A stretch of 64,000 bases of DNA from Agelas oroides (lineage: Eukaryota > Porifera > Demospongiae > Agelasida > Agelasidae), in NCBI GenBank assembly GCA_949130485.1, contig OX422184.1, positions 18,368,324-18,432,323 on the forward strand, written 5' to 3'. A program made the translations under genes and the position numbers. The notes beneath the pieces were generated by a model. The model worked only from the letters and a program-made list of their open reading frames with translations, was not told where the DNA came from and did not search any database. Positions within the stretch are counted from its first letter, which is position 1, and each line of letters opens with the position of its first letter. Positions 38,101 through 51,050 of this stretch are shown one piece after another.

Positions 38101-38990
38101 TCTTGTCTCTCTGTATTTTCTGTCTCGTCTGTCTTGTCTGTCTTGTCTGTCTGTCTTGTCTGTCTCATCTGTCTTGTCTGTCTGTCTTGTCAGTCTGCCT
38201 TGTCTGTCTTGTCTGTCTATCTGTCTTGTCTCTCTGTCTTGTCTGTCTGTCCTGTCCGTCAGTCTCTTCTGTCTGTCTTGTCTGTCTCTCTTGTCTGTCT
38301 TTCTGTCTTGTCTGTCTGTCTTGTCTGTCCTGTCTGCCTGTCTTCTCTGTCTGTCTTGTCTGTCTTGTCTGTCTGTCTTCTCTGTCTTGTCTGTCTGTCT
38401 TGTCACTCTTGTCTTTCTTTTCTGTCTATTCTGTCTGTCTTGTCTTTCTGTCTTGTCTGTCTTGCCTGTCTGTCTTGTCTGTCTGTTTTGTCTGTCTTGT
38501 AGGTCTTGTCTGTCTGTCTGTCTTGTCTGTCTGTCTGTCTTGTCTGTCTGTCTTGTCTGTCTTGTCTGTCTTGTCTATCTCTCTTGTCTGTCTTGTCTGT
38601 CTTGTCTGTCTGTCTGTCTTGTCTGTCTGTCCTGTCTGTCTGTCTTGTCTGTCTTATGTCTTGTCTGTCTTGTCTTTCTGTCTTGTCTGTCTGTCTTGTC
38701 TGTCTATCTTGTATGTCTTGTCTGTCTGTCTTTTCTGTTTGTCTTCTCTGTCTTGTCTTCCTGTCTTGTCTCTCTTTCTTGTCTGTCTTGTCTGTCTTGT
38801 CTGTCTTTGTCTTGTCTGTCTTGTCTATCTTGTCTATCTGTCTCTCTTGTCTGTCTTGTCTGTCTGTCTGTCTTGTCTGTCTGTCCTGTCTGTCTGTCTT
38901 GTCTGTCTGTCTTGTCTGTCTTGTCTGTCTGTCTGTCCTGTCCATCAGTCTTGTCTGTCTGTCTTGTCTGTCTTGTCTGTCTGTCTTGTC
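35138..38990. repeat. 6,744-bp higher-order repeat, truncated copy 3
   Basis: This copy follows copy 2 at an offset of 6,744 to about 35.9 kb. The offset then falls to 6,687 because of two unit deletions (9 bp and 48 bp). Further losses near 37.4 kb bring it to about 6,400-6,490. Visible substitutions include CTATCTTG to TATATCTTG near 35,280 and GTCTAG to GTCTTG near 36,440. It breaks off into flank block F at about 39.0 kb, so only a little over half of the unit is present. Confidence 0.8.
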
Positions 38991-41280
38991 TGTCTGTCTT
39001 GTCTGTCTTGTGTGTCTTGTCTGTCTTGTCTGTCTGTCTTGTCTTTCTGTCTGTCTTGGCTGTCTGTCTTGTCTGTCTGTCTGTCTTGGCTGTCTGTCTT
39101 GTCTGTCTGTCTTCTCTGTTTGACTTGTCTGTCTGTCTTGTCTGACTGTCTTGTCTGTCTTGTCTGTGTGTCTTGTTTGTCTTCTATGCCTTGTCTGTCT
39201 TGTCTGTCTTGTATGTCTGTCTTGTCTGTCTGTCTTGTCTGTCTTGTCTCTCTGTTTTGTCTGTCTTGTTTGTCTTTTCTGTCTTGTCTGTCTGTCTTCT
39301 CTGTCTGTCTTGTCTCTCTTTTTGTCTGTCTTGTTTGTCTTGTCTGTCTTGTCAGTCTGACTTGTCTGTCTGTCTTGTCTGACTCTTGTCTGTCTTGTCT
39401 GTGTGTCTTGTTTGTCTTCTCTGCCTTGTCTGTCTTGTCTGTCTTGTCTGTCTTGTATGTTTGTCTTGTCTCTCTGTCTTGTCTGTCTGTCCTGTTCGTC
39501 TGTCTTGTCTGTCTGTCTTGTCTGTCTCTCTTGTCTGTCTTTCTGTCTTGTCTGTCTGTCTTGTCTGTCCTGTCTGTCTTGTCTGTCTGTCTTGTCTGTC
39601 TTGTCTGTCTGTCTTCTCTGACTGTCTTCTCTGTCTTGTCTGTCTGTCTTGTCACTCTTGTCTTTCTTGTCTGTCTTGTCTGTCTGTCTTGTCTGTCTGT
39701 CTTGTCTGTCTGTCTTGTCTGTCTTGCCTGTCTGTCTTGTCTGTATTGTCTGTCTGTCTTGTCTGTCTTGTCTGTCTCTCTTGTCTGTCTTGTCAGTCTG
39801 TCTTGTCAGTCTTATATGTCTGTCTTCTCTGTCTTGTCTGTCTTGTCTTTCTGTCTTGTCTGTCTGTCTTGTCTGACTGTCCTGTCTGTCTTGTCTGTCT
39901 GTCTGTCTGTCTTGTCTGTCTGACTTGTCTGTCCGTCTTGTCTGACTGTCTTCTCAGTGTGTCTTGTCTGTCTTCTCTGCCTTGTCTGTCTTGTCTGTCT
40001 TTTCTGTCTGTCTTGTCGGTCTTGTCTGTCCCTCTTGTCTGTCTTGTCTGTCTGTCTTGTCTGTCTTATGTCTGTCTTCTCTGTCTTGTCTCTCTTGTCC
40101 GTCTGTCTTGTCTGTCTGTCTTGTCTGACTGTCCTGTCTGTCTTGTATGTCTTCTCTGTCTTGTCTGTCTTGTCTGTCTGTCTGTCTTGTCTGTCTGTCT
40201 TGTCTGTCTGTCTTGTCTGTCTTGTCTGACTTGTCTGTCTTGTCTGTCTTGTCTGTCTGTCTTGTCTGTCTCGTCTGTCTTGTCTGTCTTGTCTGTTTGC
40301 CTTGTCTGTCTCGTCTGTCTTGTCTGTCTGTCTTGTCAGTCTGTCTTGTCTGTCTTGTCTGTCTATTTGTCTTGTCTCTCTGTCTTGTCTGTCTGTCCTG
40401 TCCGTCTGTCTTGTCTGTCTGTCTTGTCTGTCTTTCTTGTCTGTCTTTCTGTCTTGTCTGTCTGTCTTGTCTGTCCTGTCTGTCTGTCTTGTCTGTCTGT
40501 CTTGTCTGTCTTGTCTGTCTGTCTTCTCTGTCTGTCTTCTCTGTCTTGTCTGTCTGTCTTGTCACTCTTGTCTTTCTTTTCTGTCTTGTCTGTCTGTCTT
40601 GTCTGTCTGTCTTGTCTGTCTTGCCTGTCTGTCTTGTCTGTCTGTTTTGTCTGTCTTGTTGGTCTTGTCTGTCTGTCTGTCTTGTCTGTCTGTCTGTCTT
40701 GTCTGCCTGTCTTGTCTGTCTTGTCTGTCTTGTCTATCTCTCTTGTCTGTCTTGTCTGTCTTGTCTGTCTGTCTTGTCTGTCTGTCCTGTCTGTCTGTCT
40801 TGTCTGTCTTATGTCTTGTCTGTCTTGTCTTTCTGTCTTGTCTGTCTGTCTTGTCTGTCTATCTTGTCTGTCTTGTCTGTCTGTCTTTTCTGTTTGTCTT
40901 CTCTGTCTTGTCTTTCTGTCTTGTCTCTCTTTCTTGTCTGTCTTGTCTGTCTTGTCTTTCTGTCTTGTCTGTCTTGTCTATCTTGTCTATCTGTCTGTCT
41001 TGTCTGTCTTGTCTGTCTGTCTGTCTTGTCTGTCTGTCCTGTCTGTCTGTCTTGTCTGTCTGTCTTGTCTGTCTTGTCTGTCTGTCTTGTCTGTCTGTCC
41101 TGTCCGGCAGTCTTGTCTGTCTGTCTTGTCTGTCTTGTCTGTCTGTCTTGTCTGTCTGTCTTGTCTGTCTTGTCTGTCTTGTCTGTCTTGTCTGTCTGTC
41201 TTGTCTTTCTGTCTGTCTTGGCTGTCTGTCTTGTCTGTCTGTCTGTCTTGGCTGTCTGTCTTGTCTGTCTGTCTTGTCTG
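38990..41280. repeat. Flank block F, copy 2
   Basis: This block matches 19.93-22.2 kb at offsets of 19,056-19,069 and matches 48.9-51.03 kb at offsets of about 9,753-9,767. Markers are TCTTTTTGTC at 39,317, CTTCTCAGTGTG at 39,950 and CCGGCAGTC at 41,104 (50,871 in the third copy). Confidence 0.8.
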
Positions 41281-42690
41281 ACTGTCTTGTCTGTCTTGTC
41301 TGTGTGTCTTGTTTGTCTTCTCTGCCTTGTCTGTCTTGTCTGTCTTGTCTGTGTTGTATGTCTTGTATGTCTGTCTTGTCTGTCTGTCTTGTCTGTCTTG
41401 TCTCTCTGTTTTGTCTGTCTTGTTTGTCTTGTCTGTCTTGTCTGTCTGTCTTCTCGGTCTGTCTTGTCTCTCTGTTTTGTCTGTCTTGTTTGTCTTGTCT
41501 GTCTTGTCTGTCTGTCTTCTCTGTCTGTCTTGTCTGTCTTGTATGTCTTGTCTGTCTCTCTTGTCTGTATTGTCTGTCTGTCTTGTCTGTCTGTCTTGTC
41601 TGTCTGTCTTGTCGGTCTTGTCTGTCTGTCTTGTCTGTCTGTCTTGTCTGTCTTGTCTGTCTGTCTTGTCTGTCTTGTCTGTCTGTCTTGTCTGTCTTGT
41701 CTTTCTGTCTTATCTGTCTTTCTTGTCTGTCTTGTCTGTCTTGTCTTTCTGTCTTGTCTGTCTGTCTTGTCTGTTTATCTTGTCTCTCTTGTCTGTCTGT
41801 CTTGTCTGTCTCTCTTGTCTGTCTGTCTTCTCTGTTTTGTCTGTCTGTCTTGTCTGTCTTATCTGTCTGTCTTGTCTGTCTGTCTTGTCTGTCTGTCTTG
41901 TCGGTCTTGTCTGTCTTTCTTGTCTGTCTGTCTTGTCTGTCTTGTCTGTCTGTCTTGTCTGTCTTGTCTCTCTGTCTTATCTGTCTTTCTTGTCTGTCTT
42001 GTCTGTCTGTCTTCTCTGTCTGTCTTGTCTGTCTTGTATGTCTTGTCTGCCTGTCTGGTCTGTCTTGTCTGTCTGTATTGTCTGTCTGTCTTGTCATTCT
42101 GTCTTGTCTGTCTGTCTTGTCTGTCTGTCTTGTCGGTCTTGCCTGTCTGTCTTATCTCTCTGTCTTGTCTGTCTGTCTTGTCTGTCTTGTCTGTCTGTCT
42201 TGACTGTCTTGTTTGTCTGTCTTATCTATCTTTCTTATCTGTCTTGTCTGTCTTGTCTTTCTGTCTTGTCTGTCTGTCTTGTCTGTCTATCTTGTCTCTC
42301 TTGTCTGTCTGTCTTGTCTGTCTGTCTTGTCTGTCTGTCTTGTCTGTCTTCTCTGTCTTGTCTGTCTGTCTGTCTTCTCTGTCTTGTCTGTCTGTCTTGT
42401 CTGTCTTGTCTCTCTGTCTTCCCTGCCTTGTCTGTCTGTCTTGTCTGTCTTTTCTGTCTTGTCTGTCTGTCTTGTCTGTCTGTCTGGTCTGTGTTGTCTG
42501 TTTATTCTGTCTGTCTTGTCTGTGTTGTCTGTCTTGTCTGTCTGTCTTGTCTGTCTTGTCTGTCTTTCTTGTCTGTCTGTCTTGTCTGTCTGTCTGTCTT
42601 GTCTGTCTGTCTTGTCTGTCTGTCTGTCTTGTCTGTCTGTCTTGTCTGTCTGACTTGTCTGTCTTACTTGTCTGTCTGTCTTGTCTGACT
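41281..42690. repeat. Less regular array segment
   Basis: This part carries many TCGGTCTTG, TTATCTGTCTTTC and TATTGTC variants. It resembles the terminal 59.3-60.1-kb part of the array more than any of the long tandem blocks. The GTTTATTCTGTC marker (42,500) is shared with the 6,744-bp family. It looks like a boundary between two higher-order families. Confidence 0.55.
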
Positions 42691-42700
42691 GTCTTGTCTG

Positions 42701-45700
42701 TCATGTCTGTGTGTCTTGTCTGTCTTCTCTGCCTTGTCTGTCTTGTCTGTCTTGTCTGTCTGTCTTGTCTGTCTTGTCTGTCTCTCTTGTCTGTCTTGTC
42801 CGTCTGTCTTGTCTGTCTTATATGTCTGTCTTGTCTGTCTATCTTGTCTCTCTTGACTGTCTGTCTTGTCTGTCTGTCTTGTCTGTCTGTCTTGTCTGTC
42901 TGTCTTCTCTGTTTTGTCTGTCTATCTTGTCTGTCTTATCTGTCTGTCCTGTCCGTCTGTCTTGTCTGTCTGTCTTGTCTGTCTCTCTTGTCTGTCTTGT
43001 CTGTCCTGTCTGTCTGTCTTGTCTGTCTGTCTTGTCTGTCTTGTCTGTCGGTCTTCTCTGTCTGTCTTCTCTGTCTTGTCTGTCTGTCTTGTCACTCTTG
43101 TCTTTCTTTTCTGTCTTGTCTGTCTGTCTTGTCTGTCTGTCTTGTCTGTCTTGCCTGTCTGTCTTGTCTGTCTGTTTTGTCTGTCTTGTAGGTCTTGTCT
43201 GTCTGTCTTGTCTGTCTGTCTGTCTTGTCTGTCTGTCTTGTCTGTCTTGTCTATCTCTCTTGTCTGTCTTGTCTGTCTTGTCTGTCTGTCTGTCTTGTCT
43301 GTCTGTCCTGTCTGTCTGTCTTGTCTGTCTTATGTCTTGTCTGTCTTGTCTTTCTGTCTTGTCTGTCTGTCTTGTCTGTCTATCTTGTCTGTCTTGTCTG
43401 TCTGTCTTTTCTGTTTGTCTTCTCTGTCTTGTCTTTCTGTCTTGTCTCTCTTTCTTGTCTGTCTTGTCTGTCTTGTCTTTCTGTCTTGTCTGTCTTCTCT
43501 ATCTTGTCTATCTGTCTGTCTTGTCTTTCTTGTCTGTCTGTCTGTCTTGTCTGTCTGTCCTGTCTGTCTGTCTTGTCTGTCTGTCTTGACTGTCTTGTCT
43601 GTCTGTCTTGTCTGTCTTTCCTGTCCTGCAGTCTTGTCTGTCTGTCTTGTCTGTCTTGTCTGTCTGTCTTGTCTGTCTGTCTTGTCTGTCTTGTCTGTCT
43701 TGTCTGTCTTGTCTGTTTGTCTTGTCTTTCTGTCTGTCTTGGCTGTCTGTCTTGTCTGTCTGTCTTGGCTGTCTGTCTTGTCTGTCTGTCTTGTCTGACT
43801 GTCTTGTCTGTCTTGTCTGTGTGTCTTGTTTGTCTTCTCTGCCTTGTCTGTCTTGTCTGTCTTGTCTGTCTTGTATGTCTTGTATGTCTGTCTTGTCTGT
43901 CTGTCTTGTCTGTCTTGTCTCTCTGTTTTGTCTGTCTTGTTTGTCTTGTCTGTCTTGTCTGTCTGTCTTCTCGGTCTGTCTTGTCTCTCTGTTTTGTCTG
44001 TCTTGTTTGTCTTGACTGTCTTGTCTGTCTGTCTTCTCTGTCTGTCTTGTCTGTCTTGTATGTCTTGTCTGTCTGTCTTGTCTGTCTTGTCTGTCTGTCT
44101 TGTCTGTCTGTCTTGTCTGTCTGTCTTATCGGTCTTGTCTGTCTGTCTTGTCTGTCTGTCTTGTCTGTCTTCTCTGTCTGTCTTATCTGTCTTGTCTGTC
44201 TGTCTTGTCAGTCTGTCTTGTCTGTCTTGTCTGTCTATCTGTCTTGTCTGTCTGTCTTGTCTATCTGTCCTGTCCGTCTGTCTTGTCCGTCTGTCTTGTC
44301 TGTCTTGTCTGTCTGTCTTGTCTGTCTGTCTTGTCTGTCTTGTCTGTCTGTCTTGTTTGTCTGTCTGTCTTATCTGTCTGTCTTGTCTGTCTTGTCTGTC
44401 TTGTCTCTCTGTCTTGTCTGTCTGTCTGTCTTTCTTGTCTGTCTCTGTCTTGTCTGTCTTGTCTGTCTGTCTTGTCTGTCTTGTCTGTCTCTCTTGTCTG
44501 TCTTCTCTGTCTGTCTTGTCAGTCTTATATGTCTGTCTTCTCTGTCTTGTCTGTCTTGTCTGTCTGTCTTGTCTGTCTGTCTTGTCTGACTGTCCTGTCT
44601 GTTTTATCTGTCTGTCTGTCTGTCTTGTCTGTCTGACTGGTCTGTCCGTCTTGTCTGACTGTCTTGTCTGTGTGTCTTGTCTGTCTTCTCTGCCTTGTCT
44701 GTTTTGTCTGTCTTGTCTGTCTGTCTTGTCTGTCTTGTCTGTCTCTCTTGTCTGTCTTGTCTGTCTGTCTTGTCTGTCTTATGCCTGTCGTCTCTGTCTT
44801 GTCTGTCTTGTCTGTCTGTCTTGTCTGTCTGTCTTGTCTGACTGTCCTGTCTGTCTTGTATGTCTTCTCTGTCTTGTCTGTCTTGTCTGTCTGTCTGTCT
44901 TGTCTGTCTTGTCTGTCTGTCTTGTCTGTCTTGTCTGACTTGTCTGTCTTGTCTGTCTTGTCTGTCTGTCTTGTCTGTCTCGTCTGTCTTGTCTGTCTTG
45001 TCTGTCTGTCTTGTCTGTCTCGTCTGTCTTGTCTGTCTGTCTTGTCAGTCTGCCTTGTCTGTCTTGTCTGTCTATCTGTCTTGTCTCTCTGTCTTGTCTG
45101 TCTGTCCTGTCCGTCAGTCTTGTCTGTCTGTCTTGTCTGTCTCTCTTGTCTGTCTTTCTGTCTTGTCTGACTGTCTTGTCTGTCCTGTCTGTCTGTCTTC
45201 TCTGTCTGTCTTGTCTGTCTTGTCTGTCTGTCTTCTCTGTCTGTCTTCTCTGTCTTGTCTGTCTGTCTTGTCACACTTGTCTTTCTTTTCTGTCTTGTCT
45301 GTCTGTCCTGTCTGTCTGTCTTGTCTGTCTTGCCTGTCTGTCTTGTCTGCCTGTTTTGTCTGACTTGTAGGTCTTGTCTGTCTGTCTGTCTTGTCTGTCT
45401 GTCTGTCTTGTCTGTCTGTCTTGTCTGTCTTGTCTATCTCTCTTGTCTGTCTTGTCTGTCTTGTCTGTCTGTCTGTCTGTCTTGTCTGTCTCCTGTCTGT
45501 CTGTCTTGACTGTCTTATGTCTTGTCTGTCTTGTCTTTCTGTCTTGTCTGTCTGTCTTGTTTGTCTATCTTGTCTGTCTTGTCTGTCTGTCTTTTCTGTT
45601 TGTCTTCTCTGTCTTGTCTTTCTGTCTTGTCTCTCTTTCTTGTCTGTCTTGTCTGTCTTGTCTGTCTTTCTGTCTTGTCTGTCTTGTCTGTCTTGTCTAT

Positions 45701-48700
45701 CTGTCTCTCTTGTCTGTCTTGTCTGTCTGTCTGTCTTGTCTCTCAGTCCTGTCTGTCTGTCTTGTCTGTCTGTCTTGTCTGTCCTGTCTGTCTGTCTTGT
45801 CTGTCTGTCCTGTCCGTCAGTCTTGTCTGTCTGTCTTGTCTGTCTTGTCTGCCTGTCTTGTCTGTCTGTCTTGTCTGTCTTCTCTGTCTTGTCTGTCTGT
45901 CTTGTCTTTCTGTCTGTCTTGGCTGTCTGTCTTGTCTGTCTGTCTGTCTTGGCTGTCTGTCTTGTCTGTCTGTCTTCTCTGTTTGACTTGTCTGTCTGTC
46001 TTGATTGACTGTCTTGTCTGTGTGTCTTGTTTGTCTTCTCTGCCTTGTCTGTCTTGTCTGTCTTGTCTGTCTTGTATGTCTGTCTTGTCTGTCTGTCTTG
46101 TCTGTCTTGTCTCTCTGTTTTGTCTGTCTTGTTTGTCTTGTCTGTCTTGTCTGTCTGTCTTCTCTGTCTGTCTTGTCTCTCTGTTTTGTCTGTCTTGTTT
46201 GTCTTGTCTGTCTTGTCTGTCTGACTTGTCTGTCTGTCTTGTCTGACTGTCTTGTCTGTCTTGTATGTGTGTCTTGTTTGTCTTCTCTGCCTTGTCTGTC
46301 TTGTCTGTCTTGTCTGTCTTGTATGTCTGTCTTGTCTCTCTGCCTTGTCTGTCTGTCCTGTTCGTCTGTCTTGTCTGTCTGTCTTGTCTGTCTCTCTTGT
46401 CTGTCTTTCTGTCTTGTCTGTCTGTCTTGTCTGTCCTGTCTGTCTTGTCTGTCTGTCTTGTCTGTCTTGTCTGTCTGTCTTCTCTGTCTGTCTTCTCTGT
46501 CTTGTCTGTCTGTCTTGTCACTCTTGTCTTTCTTGTCTGTCTTGTCTGTCTGTCTTGTCTGTCTTGCCTGTCTGTCTGTCTGTCTTGTCTGTCTGTCTTG
46601 TCTGTCTGTCTTGTCTGTCTTGTCTGTCTTGTCTATCTCTCTTGTCTGTCTTGTCTGTCTTGTCTGTCTGTCTTGTCTGTCTGTCCTGTCTGTCTGTCTT
46701 GTCTGTCTTATGTCTTGTCTGTCTTGTCTTTCTGTCTTGTCTGTCTGCCTATCTTGTCTGTCTTGTCTGTCTGTCTTTTCTGTTTGTCTTCTCTGTCTTG
46801 TCTTTCTGTCTTGTCCCTCTTTCTTGTCTGTCTTGTCTGTCTTGTCTGTCTTTCTGTCTTATCTGTCTTGTCTGTCTTGTCTATCTGTCTGTCTTGTCTG
46901 TCTTGTCTGTCTGTCTGTCTTGTCTGTCTGTCCTGTCTGTCTGTCTTGTCTGTCTGTCTTGTCTGTCTTGTCTGTCTGTCTTGTCTATCTGTCCTGTCCG
47001 TCAGTCTTGTCTGTCTGTCTTGTCTGTCTTGTCTGTCTTGTCTGTCATGTCTGTCTGTCTTGTCTGTCTTGTCTGTCTTGTCTGTCTGTCTTGTAAGTCT
47101 GTCTTGTCCGTCTTGTCTGTCTATCTGTCTTGTCTGTTTGTCTTGTCTATCTGTCCTGTCCGTCTGTCTTGTCCGTCTGTCTTGTCTGTCTTGTCTGTCT
47201 GTCTTGTCTGTCTGTCTTGTCTGTCTTGTCTGTCTGTCTTGTCTGTCTGTCTGTCTTATCTGTCTGTCTTGTCTGTCTGTCTTGTCTCTCTGTCTTGTCT
47301 GTCTGTCTGTCTTTCTTGTCTGTCTGTCTGTCTTGTCTGTCTTGTCTGTCTGTCTTGTCTGTCTTGTCTGTCTCTCTTGTCTGTCTTGTCTGTCTGTCTT
47401 GTCAGTCTTATATGTCTGTCTTCTCTGTCTTGTCTGTCTTGTCTGTCTGTCTTGTCTGTCTGTCTTGTCTGACTGTCCTGTCTGTCTTGTCTGTCTGTCT
47501 GTCTGTCTTGTCTGTCTGACTGGTCTGTCTGTCTTGTCTCACTGTCTTGTCTGTGTGTCTTGTCTGTCTTCTCTGCCTTGTCTGTCTTGTCTGTCTTGTC
47601 TGTCTGTCTTGTCTGTCTTGTCTGTCTCTCTTGTCTGTCTTGTCTGTCTGTCTTGTCTGTCTTATGCCTGTCTTCTCTGTCTTGTCTCTCTTGTCTGTCT
47701 GTCTTGTCTGTCTGTCTTGTCTGACTATCCTGTCTGTCTTGTATGTCTTCTCTGTCTTGTCTGTCTTGTCTGTCTGTCTGTCTTGTCTGTCTTGTCTGTC
47801 TGTCTTGTCTGTCTTGTCTGACTTGTCTGTCTTGTCTGTCTTGTCTGTCTGTCTTTTCTGTCTCGTCTCTCTTGTCTGTCTTGTCTGTCTGTCTTGTCTG
47901 TCTCATTTGTCTTGTCTGTCTGTCTTGTCACTCTGCCTTGTCTGTCTTGTCTGTCTATCTGTCTTGTCTCTCTGTCTTGTCTGTCTGTCCTGTCCGTCAG
48001 TCTTGTCTGTCTGTCTTGTCTGTCTCTCTTGTCTGTCTTTCTGTCATGTCTGTCTGTCTTGTCTGTCCTGTCTGTCTGTCTTCTCTGTCTGTCTTGTCTG
48101 TCTTGTCTGTCTGTCTTCTCTGTCTGTCTTCTCTGTCTTGTCTGTCTGTCTTGTCACTCTTGTCTTTCTTTTCTGTCTTCTCAGTCTGTCTTGTCTGTCT
48201 GTCTTGTCTGTCTTGCCTGTCTGTCTTGTCTGTCTGTTTTGTCTGTCTTGTAGGTCTTGTCTGTCTGTCTTGTCTGTCTGTCTGTCTTGTCTGTCTGTCT
48301 TGTCTGTCTTGTCTGTCTTGTCTATCTCTCTTGTCTGTCTTGTCTGTCTTGTCTGTCTGTCTGTCTTGTCTGTCTGTCCTGTCTGTCTGTCTTGTCTGTC
48401 TTATGTCTTGTCTGCCTTGTCTTTCTGTCTTGTCTGTCTGTCTTGTCTGTCTATCTTGTATGTCTTGTCTGTCTGTCTTTTCTGTTTGTCTTCTCTGTCT
48501 TGTCTTTCTGTCTTGTCTCTCTTTCTTGTCTGTCTTGTCTGTCTTGTCTGTCTTTCTGTCTTGTCTGTCTTGTCTGTCTTGTCTATCTGTCTCTCTTGTC
48601 TGTCTTGTCTGTCTGTCTGTCTTGTCTGTCTGTCCTGTCTGTCTGTCTTGTCTGTCTTGTCTGTCTTGTCTGTCTGTCTTGTCTGTCTGTCCTGTCCGTC

Positions 48701-51050
48701 AGTCTTGTCTGTCTGTCTTGTCTGTCTGTCTTGTCTGTCTGTCTTGTCTGTCTTGTCTGTCTTGTCTGTCTTGTCTGTCTGTCTTGTCTTTCTGTCTGTG
48801 TTGGCTGTCTGTCTTGTCTGTCTGTCTGTCTTGGCTGTCTGTCTTGTCTGTCTGTCTTCTCTGTTTGACTTGTCTGTGTGTCTTGTCTGACTTCTTGTCT
48901 GTCTTGTCTGTGTGTCTTGTTTGTCTTCTCTGCCTTGTCTGTCTTGTCTGTCTTGTCTGTCTTGTATGTCTGTTTTGTCTGTCTGTCTTGTCTGTCTTGT
49001 CTCTCTGTTTTGTCTGTCTTGTTTGTCTTTTCTGTCTTGTCTGTCTGTCTTCTCTGTCTGTCTTGTTTATCTTTTTGTCTGTCTTGTTTGTCTTGTCTGT
49101 CTTGTCAGTCTGACTTGTCTGTCTGTCTTGTCTGACTCTTGTCTGTCTTGTCTGTGGGTCTTGTTTGTCTTCTCTGCCTTGTCTGTCTTGTCTGTCTTGT
49201 CTGTCTTGTATGTTTGTCTTGTCTCTCTGTCTTGTCTGTCTGTCCTGTTCGTCTGTCTTGTCTGTCTGTCTTGTCTGTCTCTCTTGTCTGTCTTTCTGTC
49301 TTGTCTGTCTGTCTTGTCTGTCCTGTCTGTCTTGTCTGTCTGTCTTGTCTGTCTTGTCTGTCTGTCTTCTCTGACTGTCTTCTCTGTCTTGTCTGTCTGT
49401 CTTGTCACTCTTTTCTTTCTTGTCTGTCTTGTCTGTCTGTCTTGTCTGTCTGTCTTGTCTGTCTGTCTTGTCTGTCTTGCCTGTCTGTCTTGTCTGTCTT
49501 GTCTGTCTGTCTTGTCTGTCTTGTCTGTCTCTCTTGTCTGTCTTGTCAGTCTGTCTTGTCAGTCTTATATGTCTGTCTTCTCTGTCTTGTCTGTCTTGTC
49601 TTTCTGTCTTGTCTGTCTGTCTTGTCTGACTGTCCTGTCTGTCTTGTCTGTCTGTCTGTCTGTCTTGTCTGTCTGACTTGTCTGTCCGTCTTGTCTGACT
49701 GTCTTCTCAGTGTGTCTTGTCTGTCTTCTCTGCCTTGTCTGTCTTGTCTGTCTTTTCTGTCTGTCTTGTCGGTCTTGTCTGTCCCTCTTGTCTGTCTTGT
49801 CTGTCTGTCTTGTCTGTCTTATGTCTGTCTTCTCTGTCTTGTCTGTCTTGTCCGTCTGTCTTGTCTGTCTGTCTTGTCTGACTGTCCTGTCTGTCTTGTA
49901 TGTCTTCTCTGTCTTGTCTGTCTTGTCTGTCTGTCTGTCTTGTCTGTCTGTCTTGTCTGTCTGTCTTGTCTGTCTTGTCTGACTTGTCTGTCTTGTCTGT
50001 CTTGTCTGTCTGTCTTGTCTGTCTCGTCTGTCTTGTCTGTCTTGTCTGTCTGTCTTGTCTGACTCGTCTGTCTTGTCTGTCTGTCTTGTCAGTCTGTCTT
50101 GTCTGTCTTGTCTGTCTATTTGTCTTGTCTCTCTGTCTTGTCTGTCTGTCCTGTCCGTCTGTCTTGTCTGTCTGTCTTGTCTGTCTTTCTTGTCTGTCTT
50201 TCTGTCTTGTCTGTCTGTCTTGTCTGTCCTGTCTGTCTGTCTTGTCTGTCTGTCTTGTCTGTCTTGTCTGTCTGTCTTCTCTGTCTGTCTTCTCTGTCTT
50301 GTCTGTCTGTCTTGTCACTCTTGTCTTTCTTTTCTGTCTTGTCTGTCTGTCTTGTCTGTCTGTCTTGTCTGTCTTGCCTGTCTGTCTTGTCTGTCTGTTT
50401 TGTCTGTCTTGTAGGTCTTGTCTGTCTGTCTGTCTTGTCTGTCTGTCTGTCTTGTCTGCCTGTCTTGTCTGTCTTTTCTGTCTTGTCTATCTCTCTTGTC
50501 TGTCTTGTCTGTCTTGTCTGTCTGTCTGTCTTGTCTGTCTGTCCTGTCTGTCTGTCTTGTCTGTCTTATGTCTTGTCTGTCTTGTCTTTCTGTCTTGTCT
50601 GTCTGTCTTGTCTGTCTATCTTGTCTGTCTTGTCTGTCTGTCTTTTCTGTTTGTCTTCTCTGTCTTGTCTTTCTGTCTTGTCTGTCTTTCTTGTCTGTCT
50701 TGTCTGTCTTGTCTTTCTGTCTTGTCTGTCTTGTCTATCTTGTCTATCTGTCTGTCTTGTCTGTCTTGTCTGTCTGTCTGTCTTGTCTGTCTGTCCTGTC
50801 TGTCTGTCTTGTCTGTCTGTCTTGTCTGTCTTGTCTGTCTGTCTTGTCTGTCTGTCCTGTCCGGCAGTCTTGTCTGTCTGTCTTGTCTGTCTTGTCTGTC
50901 TGTCTTGTCTGTCTGTCTTGTCTGTCTTGTCTGTCTTGTCTGTCTTGTCTGTCTGTCTTGTCTTTCTGTCTGTCTTGGCTGTCTGTCTTGTCTGTCTGTC
51001 TGTCTTGGCTGTCTGTCTTGTCTGTCTGTCTTGTCTGACTGTCTTGTCTG
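42701..51050. repeat. 8.35-8.6-kb higher-order repeat, copy 1
   Basis: TCATGTCTGTGTG at 42,701 recurs at 51,051 (offset 8,350). The TTTCCTGTCC marker at 43,618 recurs at 52,173 (offset 8,555), the difference being an extra block of about 205 bp in copy 2 that contains TATCTGGTCTG. Further corresponding points show offsets rising slowly from 8,573 to 8,602 up to about 49.1 kb. Copy 1 ends with flank block F (about 48.96-51.03 kb). Confidence 0.8.

Noticed and set aside
40147..43191. 1,014-codon + strand open frame (and many similar Leu/Ser/Val/Cys frames)
   Set aside because: It is purely a translation of the TTGTC(TGTC)n repeat. All three frames of the same DNA are similarly open, there is no domain, and composition and frame shift with unit length.
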